Shown: positions 21,483 through 31,856 of the stretch, piece after piece
Numbering within the stretch: the stretch's first letter is position 1
How the letters are laid out: every line of letters starts with the position of its first letter
DNA from: Diadophis punctatus similis
Lineage: Eukaryota; Chordata; Lepidosauria; Squamata; Dipsadidae
Length of the DNA: 64,000 nt
Direction of reading: 5' to 3'
NCBI GenBank assembly: GCA_023053685.1
Contig: JALIGW010000159.1
Location: 211,614 to 275,613, forward strand
Notes under the pieces: generated by a model
Database searches by the model: none
The model's input: only the letters and a program-made list of their open reading frames with translations
Told to the model about the DNA's origin: nothing
Position numbers and translations under genes: made by a program

Positions 21483-21641
21483 TAAACCGCTTCAAACTCA
21501 ATTGCAGAAAATACGACTTCAGCAACAGAGTGGTCAATGCCTGGAATGCTCTACCCGACTCCGTTGTTACAGCCTCAAACCCTCACAGCTTCAACCTCAA
21601 ACTGTCTACCGGGGACCTCACCCCATTCCTAAGAGGTCCAT
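21483..21641 (+). pseudogene. LINE reverse-transcriptase C-terminal remnant
   Basis: The frame reads KVNRFKLNCRKYDFSNRVVN and AWNALPDSVVTASNPHSF then LSTGDLTPFLRG, the RVVNxWNxLPxxVV C-terminal pattern of CR1/L2-clade LINE ORF2. It is open in this stretch but truncated upstream and cut by the LTR. Confidence 0.8.
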
Positions 21642-21647
21642 CAAGGG

Positions 21648-21975
21648 TGTTGGGATGAGAATAAAATCTCATAGAGGCGATTTGGATCTTTACTTGGAAT
21701 TCAGACAGTCAGAAATAAAGCCGAGATTAAAAGTCTAATAGAAAATATTTATTTCGGTACAAAAACAATAAATCCTGAATAATTACAGCTTTGCTAAGGA
21801 ACATGACCGTTCAGGTCAAGAGCCAAGTCAGAAGGGATTAATGGTGGATCAGGAATGTGGACATGCGTAGAAGATCATATCATGTGTTCTGTTTGTATTG
21901 GAATGTACCATAATATTAAGATAGGGATGCATCACCCTGCATAGACATACAACTGACAATATTCACACCATGACA
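21648..21975 (+). mobile_element. Solo LTR, copy 3
   Basis: The 328-bp block begins TGTTGGGATGAGAATAAAAT and ends CACCATGACA, with exact 5-bp duplications AAGGG (21643-21647 and 21976-21980). It is inserted in a LINE 3' end, so it post-dates that LINE copy. Confidence 0.92.
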
Positions 21976-22139
21976 AAGGGGCCGTGCATAAGCGCACCAA
22001 CGTGCCTACCGTCCCTGTCTTACTGTCCCCATTTATCTGTATTTACTTCCTTTGTTCATGTTTATGTTCATACCTATACTTGTTACCTTGTACATGTTTG
22101 ACAAACAAATAAACAAATAAAATAAAAATATGGAAAGAA

Positions 22140-22655
22140 AATGTGTTTTATCTTGAAGATGGATGCATCATCAAGAGAGATATCTGTCTTGTGAGACAAC
22201 AAACAACATATTTCTTCCATGTATAGACTTAAGTTTCTGGCAACTTTTGACCCTGTCTTCTCAGCTGTGGTTGCATCCTCAAGGTGTCGTTTTGGTGGCT
22301 TATTGCAAATTACATCTGCAACAATTGGATATTTTTTTGACCTTGCCTTAGAGATGCAATAGAGGTTTCACAATTACCAAGCTTGAGAAGGGTAGCTTTG
22401 TGTAGCTATTAATGTCAAAAAGTATTACAAATGGCATATTGGATAATAAAATTGGGTTCTTGCTTTTGCATGAGCACTGGCCTGGGGTAGTTTGTTAGTT
22501 TATGGGCTCTTTTGCTCTTCATTGCTTATCGTATACTCCAAACATTTTACGGAAGTCAATCTGGAGATGCTGTCTTTGGACTGACCCAGTTAACTGGATC
22601 AAAGGGAGTTAGGATAAGTACCCTAAACCACCTTGCTAAGTAACCCAGAGAAATG
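22140..22655. other. Unique sequence
   Basis: Nothing recognised. Confidence 0.5.
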
Positions 22656-22659
22656 AGGT

Positions 22660-22824
22660 GTCCTTGGGGCTCCCTGAGCTTGCCTGTTTTCTTACAGACG
22701 TTTCATTACTCAAACTAGGTAACATCATCAGTGCTAGTGACGATCACTAGTATTGATGATGTTACCTACTTTGGGTAATGAAACGTCTTCAAGAAAACAA
22801 GCAAGCTCAGAGAACACCAAGGAC

Positions 22825-22864
<40 letters not shown>

Positions 22865-23440
22865 CTCCTCCTCCTCCCCCTCCTCCTCCTCCTCCTCCAT
22901 CATTCCACAAATCCTACTCCCTTCTAGCACTGATGATGTTACCTAGTTTGGGTAATGAAATGTCTTCAAGAAAACAAGCAAGCTCAGATAAAACCAAGGA
23001 CCCCACAGCTGTCCTCCTCCTCCTCCTCCTCCTCCTCCTCCTCCTCCTCCTCCTCCTCCTCCTCCTCCTCCTCCTCCTCCTCCACCACCACCACCACCAC
23101 CACCACCACCATCATCACTCCACAAATCCTACTCCCTTCTAGCAACTGATGATATTACCTAGTTTGGGTAGTGAAACGTCTTCAAGAAAACAAGCAAGCT
23201 CAGAGAACACCAAGGACCCCACAGCTGTCCTCCTCCTCCTCCTCCTCCTCCTCCTCCTCCTCCTCCTCCTCCTCCTCCTCCTCCTCCTCCTCCTCCTCCT
23301 CCATCATCATCATCATTCCACAAACCCTACTCCCTTCTAGCACTGATGATGTTACCTAGTTTGGGTAATGAAATGTCTGCAACAAAACAAGCAAGCTCAG
23401 AGAGCACCAAGGACCCCTCACCTCAACCCTGAGCTACAAA
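22660..23440. repeat. Foldback element whose right arm became a tandem array with (TCC)n
   Basis: 22660-22826 is an inverted repeat: left arm with GACGTTTCATTACTCAAAC, right arm with GTAATGAAACGTCTTCAAG, centre near 22740. The right arm then repeats at 22748, 22924, 23139 and 23337. Each unit is a conserved ~90-bp module (GATGATGTTACCTAGTTTGG) plus a (TCC)n tract and CATTCCACAAATCC. A related single copy lies at 41793-41975. Poly-Ser/Leu/His frames are spurious. Confidence 0.9.
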
Positions 23441-24124
23441 CGTTCTCCTTTGTTGGAACCCAGAGTAAGTTTTTTGGTCCGAAGCAGCCCAGAGACTGTT
23501 GCATTTAAGCTAATTCTCCCCTCTCAATACTGTTATAGAAACAAAAGTGAGAGGATTAATGGACATTCATTTTATCTCCTTCCTTTGTATCTAATGCTAA
23601 CCCATAATCATGTCTGGCTAATTACAATGCCTGGAATCACAGGCTAAAGCCAGAATCAAAGCAAATGAATCATATTATTCTTAGTAAGTTGACCATTAAT
23701 TGTTGACAAATTGCTGACACTTTCAACCGGGCCTTCCTGTTTAAAGTTATACTCCTCTTTCCCCCGGACATATTCAAACAAAAACTATACAAGCATCTGT
23801 TTGAGTGTGCTATATGATGGATTTTTGCATTGAGCTTGGTAGCCTTAATAAACCAACTCTATGAAGAGGAACATTCAGCTTGGATGCCTGTCGGAATTTT
23901 TTTTTTTTGATAATTTTGTGCACCCAGCTGATGCATACAATATGTAATCAGATGACATTCTTAGATAATTCCCATACATTTTGTCTTCCAAGGAGAGTTA
24001 GCCCAATGACAGAGTACACATATTTGCATGTGAGAAATTTCACATTCAATTCAAGGCCTATCGAACCACAGTAAGAAAGTTCTGACTGTGTTTGAAGTTC
24101 CAGAGTGCTGCTGCCAGACTTAAC
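23441..24124. other. Unique sequence
   Basis: No repeat recognised; a T-run at 23900 breaks an otherwise ordinary sequence. Confidence 0.5.
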
Positions 24125-24395
24125 AGAATGAAAGAGCTGGAAGGGGCCTTGGAGGTAGAATGGAATAGAATAACAGAGTTGGAAGGGACCTTGGAGGTCT
24201 TCTAGTCCAACCCCCTGCTTAGGCAGGAAACCCTACACTACTTCAGACAAATGGTTATCCAACATCATCTTAAAAAACTTCCAGTGTTGGAGCATTCACA
24301 ACTTCTGGAGGCAAGTTGTTCCACTGCATAGAATAGAATAGAATAATAGAGTTAGAAGCGACCTTGGAGGTCTTCTATTTCAACTCCTAAAAAAA
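24125..24395 (-). mobile_element. Three CR1 3' termini in series
   Basis: GAGCTGGAAGGGGCCTTGG, GAGTTGGAAGGGACCTTGG and GAGTTAGAAGCGACCTTGG occur at about 24132, 24175 and 24349, the latter two preceded by GAATAGAATA units. They look like overlapping CR1 tail insertions or tail-to-tail recombination. Confidence 0.82.
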
Positions 24396-24918
24396 AAGCT
24401 CCTCTACTCGCAACAGAATACCTTACGCAACCAGATTTGAAATCCTGGGCTTAGAAAGCTTAGAACTACGTCGCCTTCGGCACGACCTAAGCATAACTCA
24501 TAAAATTATCTGCTACAATGTCCTTCCTGTCAACGACTACTTCAGCTTCAACCACAACAATACACGAGCACATAACAGATACAAACTCAAAGTGAACCGC
24601 TCCAATCTTGACTGTAGAAAATACGACTTTAGCAACAGAGTGGTAAATGCCTGAAACTCACTACCTGACTCTGTGGTTTCATCACCAAACCCCCAAAACT
24701 TTACCCTTAGACTGTCCACTGTTGACCTCACCCGATTCCTAAGAGGTCAGTAAGGGGCGTGCATAAGTGCACCAGCATGCCTACCGTCCCTGTCCTAATG
24801 TTCCCTCTTATCAGTACCCATCTTATATATATAAACAATGTTATATCTATGTATATTACCAACACGTACTTGACATAAACAAACAAACAAACAAACAAAC
24901 AAATAAATAAAATAAACT
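24396..24918 (+). mobile_element. LINE 3' end with (AAAC/AAAT)n tail
   Basis: A coding remnant (24408-24750) is followed by GGGGCGTGCATAAGTGCACC, CTACCGTCCCTGTCCTAATG and a tail of CAAACAAACAAATAAATAAA. Paralogue of 21480-22125. Confidence 0.85.
24408..24753 (+). pseudogene. LINE ORF2 C-terminal remnant with one in-frame stop
   Basis: About 115 codons: ATRFEILGLESLELRRLRHD, KIICYNVLPVNDYFSF, HNRYKLKVNRSNLDCRKYDF, SNRVVNA, a TGA in place of the expected tryptophan codon, then NSLPDSVVS and DLTRFLRGQ with stop. The LESLxxRRLRxDL and RVVNAWNSLPDSVV patterns are typical of CR1/L2-clade LINEs. Confidence 0.85.
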
Positions 24919-25160
24919 CAAGGAGGGGACCCTATATTATTTCAGACAACTTTTTAAACACCTCTCGTGATGGAGCACCCACAACTTCTGAAGGCAAGTC
25001 ATGCCACTAGTTAATTGTTCTCACTGTCAGGAAATTGCTCCTTAGTTCTAGGTTGCTCCTCTCCTTGGTTAGTTTCCAACCATTCCTTCTTCTCTTGCCT
25101 TCTGGTGCTTTGGAAAATAGGTTAAACCCCTCTTCTTTGTGGCAGCCCCTCAAATAGTAA
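24919..25160 (-). mobile_element. CR1 3' portion
   Basis: GGGACCCTATATTATTTCAG, GGAAATTGCTCCTTAGTTC and CTTCTGGTGCTTTGG mark a CR1 fragment lacking its 3' terminus. It follows directly on the LINE A-rich tail, so that insertion may have split it from 24125-24395. Confidence 0.8.
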
Positions 25161-26160
25161 GTATTTTATTAAATAGTGAGCTTCATAACTCTTTGTCAGG
25201 TATGAAAGACCAGGACCACACCTGAGGTTCCAATTAAACTTATTTATTATTAATAAGGTTAATGAAATTCAAGGGAGGATTGGACTTAGTCTATTTATGG
25301 CCGTGCAGAGATTCTAGGCTGATTCCTCTTTTGACTCCCCCACCCCCAGGGCTGCCACTGCTTATCTTACACTGATCTTATGTTAAGCTAATGCAACAAG
25401 ACTTCATCATTTATGTTACAACAACACTGAAAGGTATTTACAAAAAAAGCACCCCTTTTTGGCAATGAGCTTCTTAAACTATTCTAGAGAAGGAAAGTGC
25501 TATTAGGTAAAAATCTCTTCTCTCCCCTTGAAATTTGGAGTCATTAGCTGATCTAAGAAAATTCATTTTAAAAAGTGAATTGCCCATTAACCTTCCAAAG
25601 GTGGTATGCATTGCATTTCCCAAGATTTTATTAGTAAACAAATTTAGTTGCACACCAACACCTTTTGACACTGCAAATAGCACTCACTTTACAGATGCTA
25701 GTATTAATCATCGTTGACAAAGTGTTAATCTTTTTCCAGCTTTGCTTAATTGAGGAAAATATAGAGCTATAGAATGTAAATTGCTTAAATTTATAATGTT
25801 GACTGGATGCTGGTCTGTCACCTACTTTGTGTTTAGCATTTTATGCAGTTGTAAGTTTCAACTGCATATTGAGTGAGCTTGTAAAACTAGGCCCAAAATG
25901 TTTACACTGGTTGTTCATCCTCCTATGCAGCTGAGCCATATAACTTCCTCTGATCATAATTCCCCCTCTATTTTATGGTCTATATTTGCCCGAAGACTTG
26001 ATCTGCCTAGAACCATGGCTTCTTTTCTCATGGTCGATCAGAAGCTATGGCTGAGTATGCCAATTGGTGGACAGCACATGAAAAAGAGATTCAGTTTTAG
26101 ATGCATGATCATAGATCATCTGTTGATGACATGTAAGTTGGCTTACTACCCCCTCTTATT
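25161..26160. other. Mostly unique sequence
   Basis: No gene seen. 25196-25290 has a repeat-like feel (GACCAGGACCACACCTGAGG) that I cannot assign. Confidence 0.45.
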
Positions 26161-26161
26161 G

Positions 26162-26277
<116 letters not shown>

Positions 26278-26309
26278 CTGTTGCTTTTCATGTATATTGA
26301 GGGTTTCTG

Positions 26310-26578
26310 CACTGGAGACAAATTCTTTGTGTGTCAAATCACACTTGGTCAAATAAACCTGTTCTATTCTATTCTATTCTATTCTATTCTATTCTATTCT
26401 ATTCTATTCTATTCTATTCTATTCTATTCTATTCTATTCTACTCTACTCTACTCTACTCTAAATCTTATTCTATTCTACTCTACTCTACTCTACTCTACT
26501 CTAAATCTTATTCTATTCTATTCTATTCTATTCTATTCTATTCTATTCTATTCTATTCTATTCTATTCTATTCTATTC
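26310..26578 (+). repeat. LINE 3' tail followed by a (ATTCT)n / (ACTCT)n microsatellite
   Basis: GAGACAAATTCTTTGTGTG and CAAATCACACTTGGTCAAAT are the plus-strand form of a LINE 3' end seen at 59362-59408 and, reversed, at 45420-45590. It runs into about 215 bp of ATTCT with ACTCT variants and AAATCTT interruptions that repeat twice. Confidence 0.9.
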
Positions 26579-27994
26579 ATCAACTGGCACTTGTGAGATC
26601 TGTGGCTGAATGGGGATTTGAACCTGGATCTTCCCAGTCTCACTTTGACACCATAAGACACTCTCCTGGTTTTCTCAGTAACTATTTCTTTGAATAATTA
26701 CATTCATGGATTTCAGTATTCTTAGTCACTTTTGCTATTGCCTTTTTAATAAAAAGTCTGGGATAAAAAGACATAAGCCTTGCTGAAACTCCAGGGAATT
26801 TAATTTAATTTCAGAACTATCACAAAAATCTCTCCCTCTCTTTAGTTGCAGATTGTCTGTGAGTCGTGTCAGATTGTTAATTCACTACTACTCCAACACA
26901 CTGTTTGCTTAATTATAAAGAAAGAAAAGAAACTTTTTCCAAGTCAAACCGTTGAAATTCCAAATTCAGTAGTGATGTGACAATGGGCCAGAACCAGCTC
27001 ACATGGGATTAGAACAGCTTTGTGTGGTCTTGCTCATGGGTCGATGTATCTACAATCAATGCATTATTCTTTATGCTGCTGCTTTATACTCTCTATACTT
27101 TCTATATGGACCCTGTATTGCTCTCTTTTCTCTCATATTTATTGATAGCACACAACTGTCTTTATTGAGAGACCATGGATGCAGTTTCAGAAGACTGTTC
27201 TTCTGAAACCAGAAGCGCTATGGGTAATTGGATGATTATTTTCATTTGATGTGTCGATGGTTTGGTTCACACATACGGAGAAGCCATGGTTTGGTTTGCT
27301 GAATTGTATTCAACATATGAACCCAGCCATTCTGGTTTGATGATGATGCTAGTTAATAATAATTTTAAAATATCTACTTTAATATATATATCTCAAAGTG
27401 GTGATCATGTTCCTACCTCTTCAAGTGAGTTTGGTTGGTCCAAAGCCATCCAAAGAACTTTTATGCCTCAAGGCTAAGGACTAGAACTCCCGGTCTCCTG
27501 GTTTCCAGGCTAGGCTGAACCTAACTGGTATGATTTACTCGATGAATAAAACAAACCCTGGTAGCCAAGTCCAACTGATAAGTCTATTATCTATATTTTG
27601 GTCTGTGTCAATGAGTGGTTTGTCTGGGGGGAACTCTACATAGTAAATACTTCAAGCCCAGGATTTTTATGCTTTCAAAGTTGGATTTATAGCTTTGGAA
27701 AAGCATCTGCTGTGAACATAAATTTCCTCAGTGTGTAGGTGTCAATCATGTAATGCTTTCCCTCTTCGATCATGGTTCTCATATCCCTTACATTAGATTT
27801 ACCCTGCATTGATTCATTTGCAAAAATAGCATTTTGATGACTCTTTCTCCGGAATGGTTAAGCTATTGATCAATGGTCAGAAACAAGCTGGCTTCCCAAT
27901 AACCCTGACTTGATTTGCACTTACCTTCTTTCTGCTTCACTTATTGATTAGGCAAGCATGCCACTGGTTGCCTACCTTCTTGAACATTGCTTTC
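26579..27994. other. Mostly unique sequence
   Basis: 1.4 kb without recognised elements except a worn SINE-like piece near 27480 (CCCGGTCTCCTGGTTTCC). Confidence 0.5.
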
Positions 27995-28216
27995 TTCTAA
28001 ACCAGTGGTTCCCAACCTTTCTAATGCCGCGACCCCTTAATATAGTTCCTCATGTTGTGGTGACCCCCAACCATAAAATTATTTTCATTGCTACTTCATA
28101 ACTGTAATTTTGCTACTGTTATGAATCGTAATGTAAATATCTAATATGCAGGATATATTTTCATTGTTACAAATTGAACATAAAGCATAGCGATTAATCA
28201 CAAAAACAATATGTAA

Positions 28217-28321
28217 TTATGCCAGATCAGAGATTCTCGGGCCAGTCTTTGCAAGAGCACAAGGAATATCATCTTCCACAACAAGTCTACTTCTGTATTT
28301 AGACTTGATAACCAACAAGTG
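28217..28321 (-). pseudogene. hAT transposase C-terminal remnant inside SPIN
   Basis: On the minus strand about 34 codons read VHLLVIKSKYRSRLVVEDDI then PCALAKTGPRISDLA and stop. The KSKYRxRLxxEDDxxxALxKTxPRI pattern is the C-terminal tail of many hAT transposases. It lies just inside one SPIN end, where the real gene would stop, so this is an internally deleted copy and not a minimal MITE. Confidence 0.72.
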
Positions 28322-28328
28322 TACAGCA

Positions 28329-28383
28329 ATGTTTCTCAATCTCAGCAACTTTTAAGGTGCCTGGACTTCAACTCCCAGAATTC
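28329..28383 (+). mobile_element. hAT-3 MITE arm inside SPIN
   Basis: ATGTTTCTCAATCTCAGCAAC and GGACTTCAACTCCCAGAATTC match one arm of the palindromic family at 7634-7771. Confidence 0.6.
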
Positions 28384-28606
28384 AAAGCAAAGCTGATGCC
28401 GTCAAAGCTTGGCCGCCAGGTGTCACAAACGCCTCTCACTGAATGGCACTTCTCCCGACCAATCGGAGGGCTCGGGTGAGTTGAGTCGATATGGCCAGGC
28501 TTGTGGCAGTGGGGGGGATCTGAGGATGTTGGGGCGACCCCTGGGAAATGGTCGTTCGACCCCCAAAGGGGTCCCGACCCCCAGGTTGGGAACCACTGTT
28601 CTAAAC

Positions 28607-29300
28607 CAATCGTTTCAATATTGGTGGGTCTTTGTTGTAGTGGGAACAACGTTTTAAGCTGTTTGAATTTTTCTTTCAGGTAAATCCAAACTGCCTAGAG
28701 TTGCTGTGAGTTGGGCAGCATATCAATTTAACGAATTAATTAACTCTTGAAAGAAATCACAACCCCAGTTATTGTTTTCTTATCCAAAGCTCCTTTAGAG
28801 GATGGGGCCGGTTGAAATGTCCATGAGTGGTTCATGGTATGTGGCTGGTATCTTTCTTTGACTTGGATTATAACTTGATGACTGTCAATGGTATGACTTC
28901 CTTATCCATTCCATGAAGGTAATACTTCCCGCACAAATAGTCTCAACAGCTGTAACCACATGTTTTTGACCTGCTGTGTTTTAGATTGCCAATTTTGGCT
29001 GCCTTCAGCACAGCCTAAAGGCTAGAATTATATTCTTCTTTGGTTGATCCCCAGCTAATATAATTTGTTTAAGTGTCTATATCAATAGATTGCATGCATC
29101 GTTACAGGACACACCTCAGAGGCTGTAGTTTTGCCAAAGGAAGGTACTAACACTGTTCTGTTCCAAATAGACTGTTAAATGAACGTTGCTTAGTGTTTCC
29201 CCCTTGTTGGCTTTAGCTGCCAAAACCTTCAGAAAGGATCCAGGTTTTTGAAGTGCTTTGCCTTGGTGAATTCAATCAGAGAGAAGGGAATAAGCAGGGA
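28607..29300. other. Unique sequence
   Basis: Nothing recognised. Confidence 0.5.
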
Positions 29301-29303
29301 GAT

Positions 29304-29335
29304 GAATGAGACACATGCTTGCATGTGTCTCATTC
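29304..29335. repeat. Perfect 15-bp inverted repeat with 2-nt loop
   Basis: GAATGAGACACATGC, TT, GCATGTGTCTCATTC. A third direct copy of GATGAATGAGACAC follows at about 29347. Confidence 0.9.
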
Positions 29336-29349
29336 ATAAACAGGGAGAT

Positions 29350-29955
29350 GAATGAGACACTGGAAGCATGGGACTGCTTGGAAAGATGGTTTAATGGAGG
29401 TCAGCAGGACCACATGGTCTGAGGTCCCAGGGAAAAGGGGATCACATGCCTCGAGGATGTTGAAGGAGAGAAGAAAGAGAGAGAGAGATGCTGAGAGTCC
29501 CTTGTTTTATGCCCTCTCTTGGGCCCCGCCCTGGGGCCTCCTGCTCCTGTGCAAGAAATGCACTCTGATTGGCTGTCAGACTCCCATGGGGCCATGCAGG
29601 GCCAACTCTGTAGGCTGCGTTTTTGAGTTCAAGTTTCGCTGAGCCTTGCTGGGTGGTGGTGTAATGAAAGGGCTTTGGGCACTCCCTAATATGGCTCTGT
29701 CTGAAGGAGGTAGATCTTTGTTATGTAGAATAGACTGGTCCAGGCTATTGACAAAGTTGAGGGGGATGAGTGAGCTGGGCCATTCCCTGATGGCACATTG
29801 ACAAATGTGGGGGCTACTAAGAGTGAGTCTTTTTCTGTCTAAAAGCATGTTTCCAGGGATATTCTATATAATTTTCTGCCTTTTTAATATTTCCTAGGAT
29901 ATTTCATTTTTCTAGGAGAGGGGTGGGTGCTAGCTTTCTACAGGGTGTTACTTGG
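29350..29955 (-). mobile_element. Possible diverged LTR or other GC-rich repeat
   Basis: A GC-richer block with GGGCCCCGCCCTGGGGCC. Read on the minus strand it has a TATA-like CATAAAACAAGG followed downstream by AATAAA-like CATTAAACC. This layout resembles a promoter and polyadenylation signal of an LTR. No boundaries or target duplication found; low certainty. Confidence 0.3.
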
Positions 29956-30958
29956 AACCCTGACACAGGCATTTCCTGCTCTTTGAGGCTCCCTTGAGCT
30001 TTCCCTGTTTTTTGTCCTTTTGAATTTTACTCTTGGTTTCCCAATGCAACAGTCTTTGAAAACAATGTGCTCTTCTAGGTTAGCTCTGTGTTAGAGGTTG
30101 CTGGAGCTCCAGAATAATAAGAAGTGGGAGAGGACATCTTTGGAGTTACCAAATTGGAGCTGATGTGCTTCATGCTTGCTACTTTGGTCCTGCTTTGGAG
30201 CATCTTGACTCCGGGACCATACAAAGCATATGTTTGCCCCAGTTTTATGCACTTTTAAAACTATATGAATGGAATTTCATATCTCTTTTTTTCTGGAAGG
30301 AATCTCATTATCCTTCAGTTTTACCTACATCAGGATTGCCCAATAGGAACTGATTATCTCTGTAATGAAGTTCAGCAGGGGAGCCTGGTATAATCTATTC
30401 TTTGAAACACTATCTTACCCTAATGATTTCTATGTCCTTATTTACTGCAATCTCTCTCGCCTCGGTGACTGCATCTTTGCATAATAATCCAAGTATTTTG
30501 TATGGGAGACAGCACAGATTGATTTCCACTGCCCCTTTTCATTATACCTGTAATTATAGATATACATCACAATCACATCCTAGACTGAATGCATGATGTG
30601 AAATACCTAAAAGGAGTAAGAAATTTTGGAGATATGGATAATTTACATGGAAACCACTGGACATAATATCATAGCTTGGTCTTGGCTCTAAACTCCATGG
30701 AATTGTAAGAAGGAAACTGGAGCTTCTTCTGGTTTTATTGCTGGAGTGTGATCTCTGATGGTTTTCGCCCAATCAAGTATTCCTAATTTCATAAGTCTTG
30801 TCTTTACATACCCAAGCAATCATTCTGGTCATGCTTAGAGGTCTTCCTTGAAGTTTTTCCCCAAGTAAATCTGAGTATAAGACTGTAAGAAGAAGGATCT
30901 TTGGTTGATGTGGCTCCTCTTACGGAATTCTGTCCCCACAGATGACTGCCTGGTGCCT
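29956..30958. other. Unique sequence
   Basis: No repeat or exon recognised. Confidence 0.5.
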
Positions 30959-30959
30959 A

Positions 30960-31090
30960 CACTGTTCATCTTGAGCTTGAAGAAGCTTTTTGGATGAGAA
31001 GTAAAACGTCGTCAAAGAAAAAGCAGAAAGTCCAGTTACCTCTTGAAAAAAAGCACCTTTGGGACAACCATTACCTGGATGACTCTGTAG
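30960..31090. mobile_element. Right half of a foldback element
   Basis: GAAGAAGCTTTTTGGATGAG, GTCGTCAAAGAAAAAGCAG and GGGACAACCATTACCTGG match the right arm and tail at 1976-2070; the left arm is missing. Confidence 0.7.
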
Positions 31091-31331
31091 ACATGTTCTT
31101 CTGATAGCATGTGACAAACTTTCTTTCTTGACTGAACCAGTTTGTTCCCTTTGATGTTTAGTTGACTACATATAGCTTTTACACCTCTGCTTTTTCCTCT
31201 ATGCTAGTTCTTGCTCTTTTTAAACCCTTTTACTGAACTCTTTGAAAAGGCATGCAATCTTTGCCTAGAGGACCACATTATTATGCTGATTGGAGAGAAA
31301 ATAAAATACTACTAAATAAATATACAAGTCA

Positions 31332-31778
31332 TGCCCACTGCTTTGATGGTGCTTAGAAAAATACTCAATTGCGCAGAAATGTGCAAACTGACAATGGAGA
31401 TCCATGGAAAAGACGACACGGAATTTTACGAAATATGGAATAAGGTATACAATTGGATTAAACAAAACCCAAAATTAAAAACTTGGCTATAAGGATGAGG
31501 ATGAATTGAGATATATCCATAAATGCTCATAATCTTTCTTTATAAGCTGTAAATAAATTAAGGATGATATTCACCGACAATTATGATATGGAATGTACTT
31601 AAAATGTATATATAGATATAGATATAGATACAAAACAGATACTTTGACAACGCTGTTAAAGTATTGGATTATTTCTTGTTGTTGTTTGTAAATATTTGTA
31701 CTTGTTTGTGTTTGTGTGTTTTGTTTGTGTTTTTTCTTATTGTAAAAATTTAATAAAGACTATTTTTTTAAAAAATAA
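31332..31778 (+). mobile_element. L1-like LINE 3' end with 18-bp target duplication
   Basis: AAATAAATATACAAGTCA occurs at 31314-31331 and 31779-31796. Between them lie the last ~50 codons of an ORF2, an AT-rich 3' UTR ending AATAAAGACTATT, and an A-rich tail. The plus-strand insertion is strongly 5'-truncated (447 bp). The A-rich start of the duplication may partly overlap the tail. Confidence 0.87.
31334..31492 (+). pseudogene. L1-like ORF2 C-terminal fragment
   Basis: The frame reads PTALMVLRKILNCAEMCKLT, MEIHGKDDTEFYEIWNKVYN, WIKQNPKLKTWL and stop. The KLTxExxGKDDTxFYxIWxKxYxWI pattern suits the C-terminus of squamate-type L1 ORF2. It is open but truncated by the insertion itself. Confidence 0.65.
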
Positions 31779-31856
31779 AAATAAATATACAAGTCAAACA
31801 TAGCTATGCTGGTCCATGGGGGAAGAAGACTTGCAATCTGATCCAGTTTGGTGGGT

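Larger units (their letters stand above)
21480..22125 (+). mobile_element. LINE 3' end (CR1/L2-type tail), split by a solo LTR
   Basis: The coding remnant (21480-21647) continues after the LTR as GCCGTGCATAAGCGCACC and CATGCCTACCGTCCC-like 3' UTR to an A-rich (AAATAAAC) tail. The same 3' UTR follows the paralogous remnant at 24412-24918. Confidence 0.82.
28003..28598 (+). mobile_element. SPIN (SPACE INVADERS) hAT transposon, internally deleted
   Basis: The ends read CAGTGGTTCCCAACCTTTCT and AGGTTGGGAACCACTG, with perfect 8-bp duplications TTCTAAAC (27995-28002 and 28599-28606). The first ~210 bp (ATGCCGCGACCCCTTAATA, CATGTTGTGGTGACCCCC, TTGCTACTTCATAACTG) and the last ~60 bp (TCGACCCCCAAAGGGGTC) are the SPIN terminal sequences described from several tetrapods including Anolis. 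The middle holds a transposase tail remnant and another MITE arm. Confidence 0.93.

Noticed and set aside
22748..23340. Repeats separated by simple sequence, superficially repeat-spacer like
   Set aside because: Spacers are (TCC)n and the repeats are arms of a foldback element.
29352..29642. 96-codon frame in a GC-rich block, possible exon
   Set aside because: No recognisable domain, no splice-site support, competing minus-strand frames; more likely an old LTR or other repeat.
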